Source: Kosakonia sp. H02 (GTDB taxonomy: Bacteria > Pseudomonadota > Gammaproteobacteria > Enterobacterales > Enterobacteriaceae). Taken from it: 64,000 bases of DNA. The notes beneath the pieces are model-generated. The model saw nothing but the letters and a program-made list of their open reading frames with translations. It ran no database searches and was not told where the DNA came from. Shown here in pieces: positions 45,099 to 53,699 of the stretch (its first letter is position 1; each line of letters opens with the position of its first letter). The position numbers and the translations under genes are program-made. Location: contig CP131915.1 of assembly GCA_030704225.1 (NCBI GenBank), forward strand, positions 4,340,001 to 4,404,000, given 5' to 3'.

Positions 45099-45518
45099 AT
45101 GAAAAAAGGTTGTGTACTGAACGCTGACATTTCGTCGGTCATCTCTCGTCTTGGTCATACCGATACGCTGGTGGTGTGTGATGCCGGGTTGCCGGTGCCG
45201 CGTAACACACAACGCATTGATATGGCATTAACCCAGGGCGTTCCTTCCTTTATGCAGGTTCTGGAAGTGGTGACAGCAGAAATGCAGGTTGAGGCCGCAA
45301 TCTTAGCGTCAGAAATCAAACAGCAGAATCCAGCGCTCCACGAAACGTTGCTCGGTCATATCGAGCAGCTGCAACAACACCAGGGGAATACCATAGAAGT
45401 GCGGTACGTTACGCACGAACAATTCAAAAACCAGACCGCGGACAGTCATGCGGTTATTCGCAGCGGGGAGTGCTCCCCGTTTGCGAATATCATTCTCTGT
45501 GCTGGCGTTACGTTCTGA
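45099..45518 (+). CDS. rbsD: D-ribose pyranase
   Basis: 139 residues, normal length, MKKGCVLNADISSVISRLGHTD with the catalytic His and the Asp stretch VVCDAGLPVP. It interconverts beta-pyranose and beta-furanose ribose so that RbsK can phosphorylate it. First gene of the rbsDACBKR operon. Confidence 0.97.
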   Translation: MKKGCVLNADISSVISRLGHTDTLVVCDAGLPVPRNTQRIDMALTQGVPSFMQVLEVVTAEMQVEAAILASEIKQQNPALHETLLGHIEQLQQHQGNTIEVRYVTHEQFKNQTADSHAVIRSGECSPFANIILCAGVTF

Positions 45519-45525
45519 GGCCATC

Positions 45526-47031
45526 ATGGACGCGTTATTGCAACTCAAAGGCATCGATAAAGCCTTCCCCGGCGTAAAAGCCCTTTCCGGCGCGGCGCTG
45601 AATGTCTATCCCGGCCGCGTGATGGCGCTGGTCGGTGAAAACGGCGCCGGTAAATCGACGATGATGAAAGTGCTGACCGGCATCTACACCCGCGACGCCG
45701 GTTCGCTGCTTTGGCTGGGCAAAGAAACCACTTTCAACGGGCCAAAATCCTCCCAGGAAGCCGGGATCGGTATCATCCACCAGGAACTGAACCTGATCCC
45801 GCAACTCACCATTGCCGAAAACATCTTTCTTGGCCGCGAGTTTGTGAACCGCTTTGGCAAAATCGACTGGAAAAAGATGTTTGCCGAAGCCGATAAACTG
45901 CTGGTGAAGCTGAATCTGCGCTTTAAGAGTGACCGGATGGTGGGCGAGCTTTCCATTGGCGATCAGCAAATGGTCGAAATCGCCAAAGTGTTGAGCTATG
46001 AATCGCAGGTCATCATTATGGATGAACCCACCGATGCGTTGACCGACACGGAAACCGAGTCGCTGTTTCGCGTGATCCGCGAGCTGAAAGCGCAGGGGCG
46101 CGGCATTGTTTATATCTCCCACCGCATGAAAGAGATCTTCGAGATTTGCGATGACGTGACCGTTTTTCGCGACGGGCAGTTTATTGCTGAACGCGAAGTG
46201 GCGACGCTGACCGAAGATACGCTAATTGAAATGATGGTGGGCCGTAAGCTGGAAGATCAATATCCGCGTCTGGACAAAGCGCCGGGTGACGTTCGTCTTA
46301 CCGTCGATAATCTGTGCGGGCCGGGTGTGGAAAATGTCAGCTTTACCTTGCGTAAAGGCGAAATACTTGGCGTTGCCGGGTTGATGGGCGCAGGCCGCAC
46401 CGAGCTGATGAAAGTGTTGTATGGCGCACTGCCACGTATCAGCGGCTACGTTAACCTTGATGGCCACGAAGTGGTTACCCGCTCACCGCAGGATGGACTG
46501 GCGAATGGCATTGTGTATATCTCCGAAGACCGTAAACGCGACGGGCTGGTGCTCGGTATGTCGGTCAAAGAGAACATGTCGCTGACTGCGCTGCGCTACT
46601 TCAGCCGTACGGGTGGCAACCTGAAACATAAAGAAGAGCAGCAGGCGGTGAGTGATTTTATTCGCCTGTTCAATGTGAAAACGCCCTCAATGGAGCAGGC
46701 AATTGGCCTGCTCTCCGGCGGGAATCAACAAAAAGTGGCGATTGCCCGTGGTTTGATGACCCGCCCAAAAGTGCTGATCCTCGATGAGCCAACCCGCGGC
46801 GTCGATGTCGGGGCGAAAAAAGAGATTTATCAATTAATTAATCAGTTTAAGGCCGATGGCCTGAGCATCATTCTCGTGTCGTCTGAAATGCCGGAAGTAT
46901 TGGGCATGAGCGATCGCATTATGGTGATGCATGAAGGGCATCTCGGCGGTGAATTCACGCGCGAGCAGGCCACTCAGGAAGTATTGATGGCTGCCGCTGT
47001 GGGCAAGCTTAATCGTGTGAATCAGGAGTAA
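45526..47031 (+). CDS. rbsA: Ribose ABC transporter ATP-binding protein
   Basis: 501 residues, the E. coli length, with two ABC domains. The first has Walker A GENGAGKST (about residue 38) and ELSIGDQQMVEIAKVL. The second has LLSGGNQQKVAIARGL and the Walker B-like VLILDEPTRGVDVG. The second domain's P-loop is degenerate (GLMGAGRTE), as in all sugar transporters of this family. Starts 7 bp after rbsD. Confidence 0.97.
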   Translation: MDALLQLKGIDKAFPGVKALSGAALNVYPGRVMALVGENGAGKSTMMKVLTGIYTRDAGSLLWLGKETTFNGPKSSQEAGIGIIHQELNLIPQLTIAENIFLGREFVNRFGKIDWKKMFAEADKLLVKLNLRFKSDRMVGELSIGDQQMVEIAKVLSYESQVIIMDEPTDALTDTETESLFRVIRELKAQGRGIVYISHRMKEIFEICDDVTVFRDGQFIAEREVATLTEDTLIEMMVGRKLEDQYPRLDKAPGDVRLTVDNLCGPGVENVSFTLRKGEILGVAGLMGAGRTELMKVLYGALPRISGYVNLDGHEVVTRSPQDGLANGIVYISEDRKRDGLVLGMSVKENMSLTALRYFSRTGGNLKHKEEQQAVSDFIRLFNVKTPSMEQAIGLLSGGNQQKVAIARGLMTRPKVLILDEPTRGVDVGAKKEIYQLINQFKADGLSIILVSSEMPEVLGMSDRIMVMHEGHLGGEFTREQATQEVLMAAAVGKLNRVNQE

Positions 47032-47036
47032 AAAAG

Positions 47037-48002
47037 ATGACTACCCAGGCTGTATCTGGTCGCCGCTATTTCACCAAAGCATGGCTGATGGAACAAAAAT
47101 CGTTGATTGCCCTGCTGGTGCTGATCGCTATCGTTTCGACCATGAGCCCCAACTTTTTTACCGTCAATAACCTGTTGAATATCCTCCAGCAGACATCGGT
47201 TAACGCCATTATGGCGGTCGGTATGACGCTGGTGATTTTGACCTCGGGGATCGATCTGTCCGTCGGTTCTCTGCTGGCGCTTACCGGCGCGGTTGCTGCT
47301 TCACTGGTCGGCATGGAAGTTAATGCGCTGGTGGCGGTTGCCGGTGCGCTGGCGCTGGGGGCGGCGATTGGTGCCGTGACCGGCACCATTGTTGCCAAAG
47401 GCCGCGTGCAGGCATTTATCGCCACGCTGGTGATGATGTTACTGCTGCGCGGTGTCACGCTGGTTTACACCAACGGCAGCCCGGCCAATACGGGCTTTAC
47501 CGATAACGCCGATATTTTTGGCTGGTTCGGTATTGGCCGCCCGCTCGGTATCCCAACGCCGGTGTGGATCATGGCTATCGTCTTTATCGCCGCGTGGTAT
47601 CTGTTACATCACACGCGTCTGGGTCGCTATATCTATGCGCTGGGCGGTAACGAAGCCGCGACGCGTTTATCCGGCATTAGCGTCGATAAAGTCAAAGTGA
47701 TTGTTTACGCCCTGAGCGGCCTGCTGGCTTCGCTGGCGGGCATCATTGAAGTGGCGCGTCTCTCTTCAGCCCAGCCGACGGCGGGAGCGGGTTATGAGCT
47801 GGATGCGATTGCTGCGGTCGTGCTGGGCGGAACAAGCCTTGCCGGTGGGAAAGGTCGTATTGTTGGGACGTTGATCGGCGCATTGATTCTTGGCTTCCTC
47901 AATAATGGATTGAATTTGTTGAGCGTTTCTTCCTATTACCAGATGATCGTGAAAGCAGTGGTGATTCTGCTTGCGGTGCTGGTAGACAACAAAAAGCAGT
48001 AA
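47037..48002 (+). CDS. rbsC: Ribose ABC transporter permease
   Basis: 321 residues, normal length, with 8-10 hydrophobic helices and the permease signature EAATRLSGISVDKVKVIVYALSG. Inner-membrane channel for ribose. Starts 5 bp after rbsA. Confidence 0.97.
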   Translation: MTTQAVSGRRYFTKAWLMEQKSLIALLVLIAIVSTMSPNFFTVNNLLNILQQTSVNAIMAVGMTLVILTSGIDLSVGSLLALTGAVAASLVGMEVNALVAVAGALALGAAIGAVTGTIVAKGRVQAFIATLVMMLLLRGVTLVYTNGSPANTGFTDNADIFGWFGIGRPLGIPTPVWIMAIVFIAAWYLLHHTRLGRYIYALGGNEAATRLSGISVDKVKVIVYALSGLLASLAGIIEVARLSSAQPTAGAGYELDAIAAVVLGGTSLAGGKGRIVGTLIGALILGFLNNGLNLLSVSSYYQMIVKAVVILLAVLVDNKKQ

Positions 48003-48028
48003 TTACCTACACAACAGGACTCATGAAT

Positions 48029-48919
48029 ATGAACATGAAAAAACTGGCCACTCTGGTTTCTGCTGTTGCACTGAGCGCCACGGTAAGTGCGAACGCGTTA
48101 GCGAAAGACTCTATCGCTCTGGTGATTTCCACACTGAATAACCCGTTCTTCGTTTCACTGAAGGATGGCGCACAAAAAGAAGCGGACAAACTGGGTTACG
48201 AGCTGGTGGTGCTGGATTCGCAGAACAACCCGGCAAAAGAGCTGGCTAACGTTCAGGATTTGACCGTACGCGGCACCAAACTGCTGCTCATCAACCCGAC
48301 CGATTCTGATGCGGTGGGTAATGCCATCAAAATGGCGAACCAGGCTAAAATTCCAGTGATTACCCTTGACCGTGTAGCAACCAGCGGCGAAGTGGTAAGC
48401 CATATTGCGTCTGATAACGTCCTCGGTGGCAAAATTGCCGGTGACTACATTGCCAAAAAAGCGGGTGAAGGCGCGAAAGTCATTGAACTGCAAGGTATTG
48501 CCGGGACATCCGCTGCGCGTGAGCGTGGTGAAGGTTTCAAGCAGGCCGTTGCCGCACACAAGTTTAACGTGCTGGCCAGCCAGCCGGCAGACTTCGACCG
48601 TACCAAAGGCCTGAACGTGATGCAGAACCTGCTGACCGCGCATCCGGACGTGCAGGCGGTGTTTGCCCAGAACGATGAAATGGCGCTGGGTGCGCTGCGC
48701 GCGCTGCAAACTGCCGGAAAAACCGACGTGATGGTGGTAGGTTTCGACGGTACACCGGACGGCGAGAAAGCGGTTAACGACGGTAAGCTGGCGGCGACTG
48801 TTGCGCAGTTGCCGGAGCAGATTGGTGCGAAAGGCGTTGATACGGCAGACAAAGTGCTGAAAGGCGAAAAAGTCTACGCTAAAAACCCGGTCGATCTGAA
48901 ACTGGTTATCAAGCAGTAA
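48029..48919 (+). CDS. rbsB: Ribose-binding periplasmic protein
   Basis: 296 residues, almost identical to E. coli RbsB. A cleavable signal peptide ends at about ANALAKDSI. The ligand stretch STLNNPFFVSLKDGAQKEA and VGFDGTPDGEKAV are present. I use the ATG at 48029 (MNMKKLATLVS), which matches E. coli and lies 9 bp from AGGA; the ATG at 48023 is closer than usual. Binds ribose for transport and for chemotaxis through Trg. Confidence 0.97.
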   Translation: MNMKKLATLVSAVALSATVSANALAKDSIALVISTLNNPFFVSLKDGAQKEADKLGYELVVLDSQNNPAKELANVQDLTVRGTKLLLINPTDSDAVGNAIKMANQAKIPVITLDRVATSGEVVSHIASDNVLGGKIAGDYIAKKAGEGAKVIELQGIAGTSAARERGEGFKQAVAAHKFNVLASQPADFDRTKGLNVMQNLLTAHPDVQAVFAQNDEMALGALRALQTAGKTDVMVVGFDGTPDGEKAVNDGKLAATVAQLPEQIGAKGVDTADKVLKGEKVYAKNPVDLKLVIKQ

Positions 48920-49018
48920 AAGAGCATTCAGGCGATGTCAGCCTGAGGGACAACGTAAAAAAGAAAAGCATGGCACGCGCCACCGTTAACGGTGGCGCAC
49001 TTTATGGACAAGCTCATC

Positions 49019-49948
49019 ATGAAAACCGCAGGCAAACTCGTCGTCCTTGGCAGTATCAATGCCGATCACATTCTTAACCTTGAATCTTTCCCGACCCCAG
49101 GCGAAACCGTCACCGGCAGCCAGTATCAGGTGGCTTTTGGCGGTAAAGGCGCAAACCAGGCGGTTGCTGCCGGGCGCAGTGGCGCGGACATTGCCTTTAT
49201 TGCCTGCACGGGCGATGACGATACCGGCGCGCGGGTGCGTAAACAGCTCGAAAGGGACAACATTGATGTTGCCCCCGTGAGCGTGGTGGCGGGGGAATCC
49301 ACCGGTGTGGCGCTGATTTTTGTTAACGGCGAAGGGGAGAATGTCATCGGTATTCATGCAGGGGCGAATGCGGCGCTCTCCACTGAGCGCGTGGCGGCCC
49401 AGCAAAAATTGATTGCAGACGCTTCTGCGCTATTAATGCAGCTCGAATCGCCCGTTGACAGCGTGCTGGCCGCGGCCCGTATCGCGCAACAACATAACAC
49501 TACCGTGGCGCTGAACCCGGCTCCGGCCCGGGAACTCTCCGATGAACTGCTGGCGCTGGTGGACATTATTACGCCTAATGAAACGGAAGCGGAAAAGCTC
49601 ACTGGCATTAATGTTGCCAGTGATGAAGACGCGGCGCGTGCCGCGCGGGTGCTGCACGATAAAGGCATCGACACCGTGATTATTACCCTGGGTAGCCGCG
49701 GCGTGTGGGCCAGTGTTAAAGGTGAGGGTAAACGCGTTCCGGGCTTTAAGGTGAAAGCCATTGATACCATTGCGGCAGGCGATACCTTTAACGGTGCGTT
49801 GATGACCGCCCTGCTGGAAGATAAACCACTGGATGAGGCGATTCGCTTTGCGCACGCGGCAGCGGCTATTGCAGTCACGCGTAAAGGCGCGCAACCTTCT
49901 GTTCCGTGGCGCAACGAGATTGACGATTTTCTCTCTCATCAGGAGTGA
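49019..49948 (+). CDS. rbsK: Ribokinase
   Basis: 309 residues, the E. coli length, starting MKTAGKLVVLGSINADH. PfkB family: FGGKGANQAVAAGR near the N-terminus and the catalytic DTIAAGDTFNGAL near residue 250. Makes ribose 5-phosphate. A hairpin (48974-48995, GCGCCACC/GGTGGCGC) stands in the rbsB-rbsK gap and could stabilise the rbsB message, lowering rbsK expression. Confidence 0.97.
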   Translation: MKTAGKLVVLGSINADHILNLESFPTPGETVTGSQYQVAFGGKGANQAVAAGRSGADIAFIACTGDDDTGARVRKQLERDNIDVAPVSVVAGESTGVALIFVNGEGENVIGIHAGANAALSTERVAAQQKLIADASALLMQLESPVDSVLAAARIAQQHNTTVALNPAPARELSDELLALVDIITPNETEAEKLTGINVASDEDAARAARVLHDKGIDTVIITLGSRGVWASVKGEGKRVPGFKVKAIDTIAAGDTFNGALMTALLEDKPLDEAIRFAHAAAAIAVTRKGAQPSVPWRNEIDDFLSHQE

Positions 49949-49951
49949 TGC

Positions 49952-50944
49952 TTGGCAACCATGAAGGATGTTGCCCGCCTGGCGGGCGTCTCAACCTCTA
50001 CCGTCTCCCACGTTATTAATAACGATCGCTTTGTCAGCGAGACGATTCGGGGAAAAGTCGAGGCGGCGATCAAAACGCTGAACTATGCCCCTTCGGCCCT
50101 TGCGCGAAGTCTGAAACTTAACCAGACCCGCACGATAGGGATGTTGATTACCGCCAGTACTAACCCGTTTTATTCCGAACTGGTGCGTGGCGTGGAGCGA
50201 AGCTGCTTCGAGCGTGGTTACAGCCTGGTGCTGTGTAATACCGAAGGCGATGAGCAGCGGATGAACAGCAACCTGGAAACGCTGATGCAAAAGCGCGTCG
50301 ACGGGTTGCTTTTGCTCTGCACCGAGACGCATCAACCTTCGCAAACCATCATGCAACGTTACCCTTCTATTCCCACCGTCATGATGGACTGGGCGCCGTT
50401 CGATGGTGACAGCGATCTGATTCAGGATAATTCCTTGCTGGGCGGCGTGATGGCGACGGAATACCTGATTAATAAAGGCTTCACGCGGATTGCCTGTATT
50501 ACCGGGCCGCTGGATAAAACCCCCGCCCGACTGCGGCTGGAGGGTTACCGTGAGGCAATGGGCCGTGCCGGGTTGACCATTCGCGACGGGGATGAAATCG
50601 AAAGTGATTTTGAGTTTGGCGGCGGCTTTGAAGCCATGCAGGCATTACTGACCATGAACGCGCGCCCGCAGGGGGTGTTTATTGGTAACGATGCGATGGC
50701 GGTCGGCGCATATCAGGCGCTTTATCAGGCCGGGCTTAAGATCCCGCAGGATATGGCGATTGTCGGTTATGACGATATTGAACTGGCGCGTTATATGACG
50801 CCGCCGCTCACCACGATTCATCAGCCAAAAGATGAACTGGGTGAGCTGGCGATTGATGTGCTGATCCACCGTATTGCCGACCCCAGCCTGCAACAGCAGC
50901 GGTTACAACTGACGCCGGTATTAATGGAGCGTGGTTCAGCCTGA
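49952..50944 (+). CDS. rbsR: Ribose operon repressor
   Basis: 330 residues, LacI family, MATMKDVARLAGVSTSTVSHVI with a helix-turn-helix and a RbsB-like sensor domain. The start is TTG, 6 bp after AGGAG; E. coli RbsR has the same N-terminus. It represses rbsDACBKR through the operators near 44992 and 45069. The 3' end overlaps hsrA on the other strand by 9 bp. Confidence 0.97.
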   Translation: MATMKDVARLAGVSTSTVSHVINNDRFVSETIRGKVEAAIKTLNYAPSALARSLKLNQTRTIGMLITASTNPFYSELVRGVERSCFERGYSLVLCNTEGDEQRMNSNLETLMQKRVDGLLLLCTETHQPSQTIMQRYPSIPTVMMDWAPFDGDSDLIQDNSLLGGVMATEYLINKGFTRIACITGPLDKTPARLRLEGYREAMGRAGLTIRDGDEIESDFEFGGGFEAMQALLTMNARPQGVFIGNDAMAVGAYQALYQAGLKIPQDMAIVGYDDIELARYMTPPLTTIHQPKDELGELAIDVLIHRIADPSLQQQRLQLTPVLMERGSA

Positions 50945-52339
50945 TTTTTTATGGCGCTCCTTTATCAGGTTGCGACCATCTTTTGCTTTCAACAGCATGA
51001 ATACCAGCGCAGAGACCAGCGTAACCGCGCCCATGGTAATAAAGGTGTAGTGGAACTGCTCGATGGTATTGACGCTATCAAACCCTTCATAAAAACGCAG
51101 CACCGCAGCACTGACCGCCACGCCAAGACTGATGGATAATTGCTGGGTGACGGCCAGCATGCTATTGCCGCTGCTGGCGTTTTCATCGGTTAAGTCCGCC
51201 AGCGAAATGGTGTTCATCGCGGTAAATTGCGTCGACATCGCCATCCCCAGCACAAAAAGCGGCAATACCAGCATCCATATCGCCATCGCCTGCGTTTGTA
51301 AGGCGAACTGCGCGATCATCACGCCAATAAACAGCGTGACGCCGACTAACGTTTTGCGATAGCCAAACCAGCGCAAAATCTGTGTCACGGTCGATTTCGC
51401 CAAAATTGAACCCAGCGCGGTGGGAGCCATCATGCAACCGGCAATTAATGCCGGATAGCCAAAACCCACCTGCAACATTAACGGCATTAAAAAAGGAACA
51501 CAGCCAGTGCCCAGCCTGGAGGCAATGTTCCCGGCGATCCCCACGGAAAAGGTGCGCGTTTTAAACAGGTTGAGGGAAATCAACGGGGTAGGATGGCGGC
51601 GCGCGTGGTGAATATAAGCCAGTAACAAAGCGATGCCGCTGAAGATAATGGCGATGGCAAGCCAGCTGGCAACCAGCTTTTCACCAAAGAGCTCCATACC
51701 GCTGGAAAACAGCACCAGGCTTAGGCCAAATAACAGAAAGCCCCACATATCAAAGCTGCGCCGTGGGGTGGTGAAATTCGGCATATATTTGCGGGCATAG
51801 ACCAGCCCGGCGAGGCCAATCGGGATATTAATCAGAAAAATCCAGTGCCAGCTCGCCCAGGTGACCAGCACGCCGCCCATTACCGGGCCAAGAATCGGCC
51901 CGACTAACCCCGGCATGGTGACAAAGTTCAATACCGGCAGTAATTCACTGCGTGGGTAAGCGCGTAGCAAGGCCAGACGCGCCACCGGCATCATCATCGC
52001 ACCGCCGACCCCCTGAATAATGCGGAAGATAACCAGCATCGCCAGAGAGTTGGAGAGGGCGCAGGCCAGCGAGCCGAGGGTAAACAAGCTGACCGCCAGC
52101 ATAAAGATACGGCGCGTACCGAAGCGATCTGCCAGCCAGCCGCTTACCGGGATCAGCATTGCAACAGTCAGGGTGTAACTGATTATGGCGGATTGCATCG
52201 CTAAAGGAGAGCGATTCAGGCTTTGTGCGATCGCGGGTAACGCGGTGTTAAGAATGGTGGCGTCCAGTGCCTGCATAAAAAAAGCCATTGCCGCAATCCA
52301 CGGCAGCCCGGCCATACTGCGCGCTTTCTTCTCTGTCAT
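50936..52339 (-). CDS. hsrA: MFS transporter HsrA (DHA2 family)
   Basis: 467 residues with 14 predicted helices and the MFS motifs SGWLADRFGTRRIF (motif A) and GPILGPVMGGVL (motif C), typical of drug efflux pumps of the EmrB/QacA group. Name and place follow E. coli (rbsR-hsrA-yieP). Substrate not certain. Convergent with rbsR; 10 bp downstream of yieP. Confidence 0.92.
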   Translation of the reverse strand: MTEKKARSMAGLPWIAAMAFFMQALDATILNTALPAIAQSLNRSPLAMQSAIISYTLTVAMLIPVSGWLADRFGTRRIFMLAVSLFTLGSLACALSNSLAMLVIFRIIQGVGGAMMMPVARLALLRAYPRSELLPVLNFVTMPGLVGPILGPVMGGVLVTWASWHWIFLINIPIGLAGLVYARKYMPNFTTPRRSFDMWGFLLFGLSLVLFSSGMELFGEKLVASWLAIAIIFSGIALLLAYIHHARRHPTPLISLNLFKTRTFSVGIAGNIASRLGTGCVPFLMPLMLQVGFGYPALIAGCMMAPTALGSILAKSTVTQILRWFGYRKTLVGVTLFIGVMIAQFALQTQAMAIWMLVLPLFVLGMAMSTQFTAMNTISLADLTDENASSGNSMLAVTQQLSISLGVAVSAAVLRFYEGFDSVNTIEQFHYTFITMGAVTLVSALVFMLLKAKDGRNLIKERHKKSG

Positions 52340-52349
52340 ACAAATCCCG

Positions 52350-53039
52350 TTAAGTCGGCGTATTCAATAATTTCTGGCATGCCTGGAGCGCGACCTCACC
52401 GTCGCTTTCCTGAATGGCGTCCACAATAGCCTGGTGAAGGTCGAGCTTGACCACTTCGTTTTGAGTAATAGAGGTAAAGTAGGTGTGGTAAATCGAATGG
52501 AAGAGACTGGCAAACGAAATAAGGAAAGGGTTGTCGCTCATCGCATAGATATGTTCATGCCATGCCATATCCACGGCTATCCAGCGTTCGCGGTCAAACT
52601 CTTTCTTCAGGGACACCATCTCCTCCATTAATGTATTGAGATGCGCTTTTTGCTCCGCGCTGCCCAGCGTGGCGGCGAGCAGGCAGGCCTGTGGTTCAAG
52701 GCTGCTGCGCATCACCAGGAAGTGTTGAATGACATCCTGGAAATTATCTTCGCGCATCCACCAGGAGAGGAGTTCTTTATCAAGGAAGTTCCAGTTTCCC
52801 CTCGGCATGACGCGTGTTCCAATACGCGGGCGGGGCAATACCATGCCTTTTGCTGTCAATGTCTTTACCGCTTCCCTGACGGCGGTGCGGCTTACGCCAA
52901 ACTTCTCGCCCAGTTCCATCTCACCCGGCAAAATGCTGCCTGGTGAGTACTCTCCTTTCAGGATCTGTTGGGCCAGCTTCTCGGCTAACACCCAGGAGAT
53001 GTTTTTCTGCGCGGCAAGTTGTTGTGCGTTTAAAGACAT
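52350..53039 (-). CDS. yieP: FadR-type GntR transcriptional regulator YieP
   Basis: 229 residues: an N-terminal winged helix (LGEKFGVSRTAVREAVKTLTAKGMV) and a C-terminal FCD ligand domain with metal-binding His (DMAWHEHIYAMSDN). Same position as yieP in E. coli, next to an rRNA operon. Likely regulates the co-transcribed hsrA. Confidence 0.92.
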   Translation of the reverse strand: MSLNAQQLAAQKNISWVLAEKLAQQILKGEYSPGSILPGEMELGEKFGVSRTAVREAVKTLTAKGMVLPRPRIGTRVMPRGNWNFLDKELLSWWMREDNFQDVIQHFLVMRSSLEPQACLLAATLGSAEQKAHLNTLMEEMVSLKKEFDRERWIAVDMAWHEHIYAMSDNPFLISFASLFHSIYHTYFTSITQNEVVKLDLHQAIVDAIQESDGEVALQACQKLLNTPT

Positions 53040-53170
53040 TTATCGCTTCCTTTATTCTTCGTATCACTCATAAGTATGCCATTCGATATCTTCCTGTGGT
53101 GGTAAAAACAGCGAAACCCGCGATTTATGCCGCTTTTAGACGCGTTTTGTTGAAAAAAGAGACGGTTGAA

Positions 53171-53242
53171 AACTTTTTTGAAATTAAGGGTTGTCAGCGG
53201 AAATTAACCCCCTATAATGCGCCTCCACTGACACGGCACAAC
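53171..53242 (+). promoter_or_regulatory. Second rRNA P1 promoter without an rRNA operon (yieP side)
   Basis: A/T-rich UP-like sequence, TTGTCA (53191-53196), a 16-bp spacer and TATAAT (53213-53218), then the same GCGCCTCCACTGACACGGCA leader as at 33041. In E. coli rrnC begins here. The leader identity ends after CACAAC and neither P2 nor 16S follows. Confidence 0.88.
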
Positions 53243-53426
53243 GGCATACAAGCGTCTTAACTAATAAAGCGCGCGCGCTACATCCAAAGCGTGTTATAGA
53301 ACAAGGGGTTAGCGTAATGCTAACCCCTTTTTTATTGGCGATGGCGGCAGAATGGCGGCAGGAAATTGCGCCCTGGCGGCAGCCATAAAAAAAGCCTGCT
53401 ATCGCAGGCCCTGGTGAAATTATTGA
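53243..53426. other. Right-end region of the P2-like element
   Basis: It holds a rightward terminator (53303-53333, stem AAGGGGTTAGC/GCTAACCCCTT with six T), three direct TGGCGGCAG repeats (53342, 53353, 53374), and a leftward terminator for ogr (53387-53411, stem GGGCCTGC/GCAGGC with seven T). Bases 53343-53361 match 33162-33180 at the integrase end in 15 of 19 positions when reversed. These may be integrase arm sites. Confidence 0.5.
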
Positions 53427-53621
53427 TTAGCGCACGCTATGCGGCGGTGCTGATGGCGAAAGCGCCGGGCGAACAATATAGCGTGCCAGTGATTCGTGAG
53501 TGACAAAGGTGCAGCCACAATTAATGTTCTGGCACTGGTGATAGCGCTCTTTGGTTTCGGAACTGAGGTAGCGGCTTGAGCGCGCGTGCGCCGCTTCCTG
53601 GCATACCGGGCAATGCATCAT
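53427..53621 (-). CDS. ogr: Ogr-like late gene activator
   Basis: 64 residues starting MMHCPVCQEAAHARSSRYLS, close to P2 Ogr (72 residues). Zinc-binding Cys pairs (HCPVC and CQNINCGC) are intact. Ogr activates P2 late promoters by binding near -55 and touching RNA polymerase alpha. The matching promoter blocks are found before X, H1, H2 and FI, and weakly before V. The protein is 8 residues shorter than P2 Ogr at the C-terminus. Confidence 0.95.
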   Translation of the reverse strand: MMHCPVCQEAAHARSSRYLSSETKERYHQCQNINCGCTFVTHESLARYIVRPALSPSAPPHSVR

Positions 53622-53664
53622 GGTGTGTTCTCCCTCGTGTTTATGCCAGTTATAATAAACCTAT

Positions 53665-53682
53665 AACTTGCAAATACAAGTT
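53665..53682. promoter_or_regulatory. Dyad upstream of ogr
   Basis: AACTTGCAAATACAAGTT has 6-bp arms with a 6-bp centre, 44 bp before the ogr start. It could be an operator or part of an ogr promoter. No factor can be assigned. Confidence 0.4.
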
Positions 53683-53699
53683 AATGATTGCATTTGACG

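Noticed and set aside
53243..53300. Continuation of the rRNA leader (P2, boxA, 16S) after the second P1
   Set aside because: The sequence does not show a second promoter with the expected spacing, a boxA, or any 16S 5' sequence.
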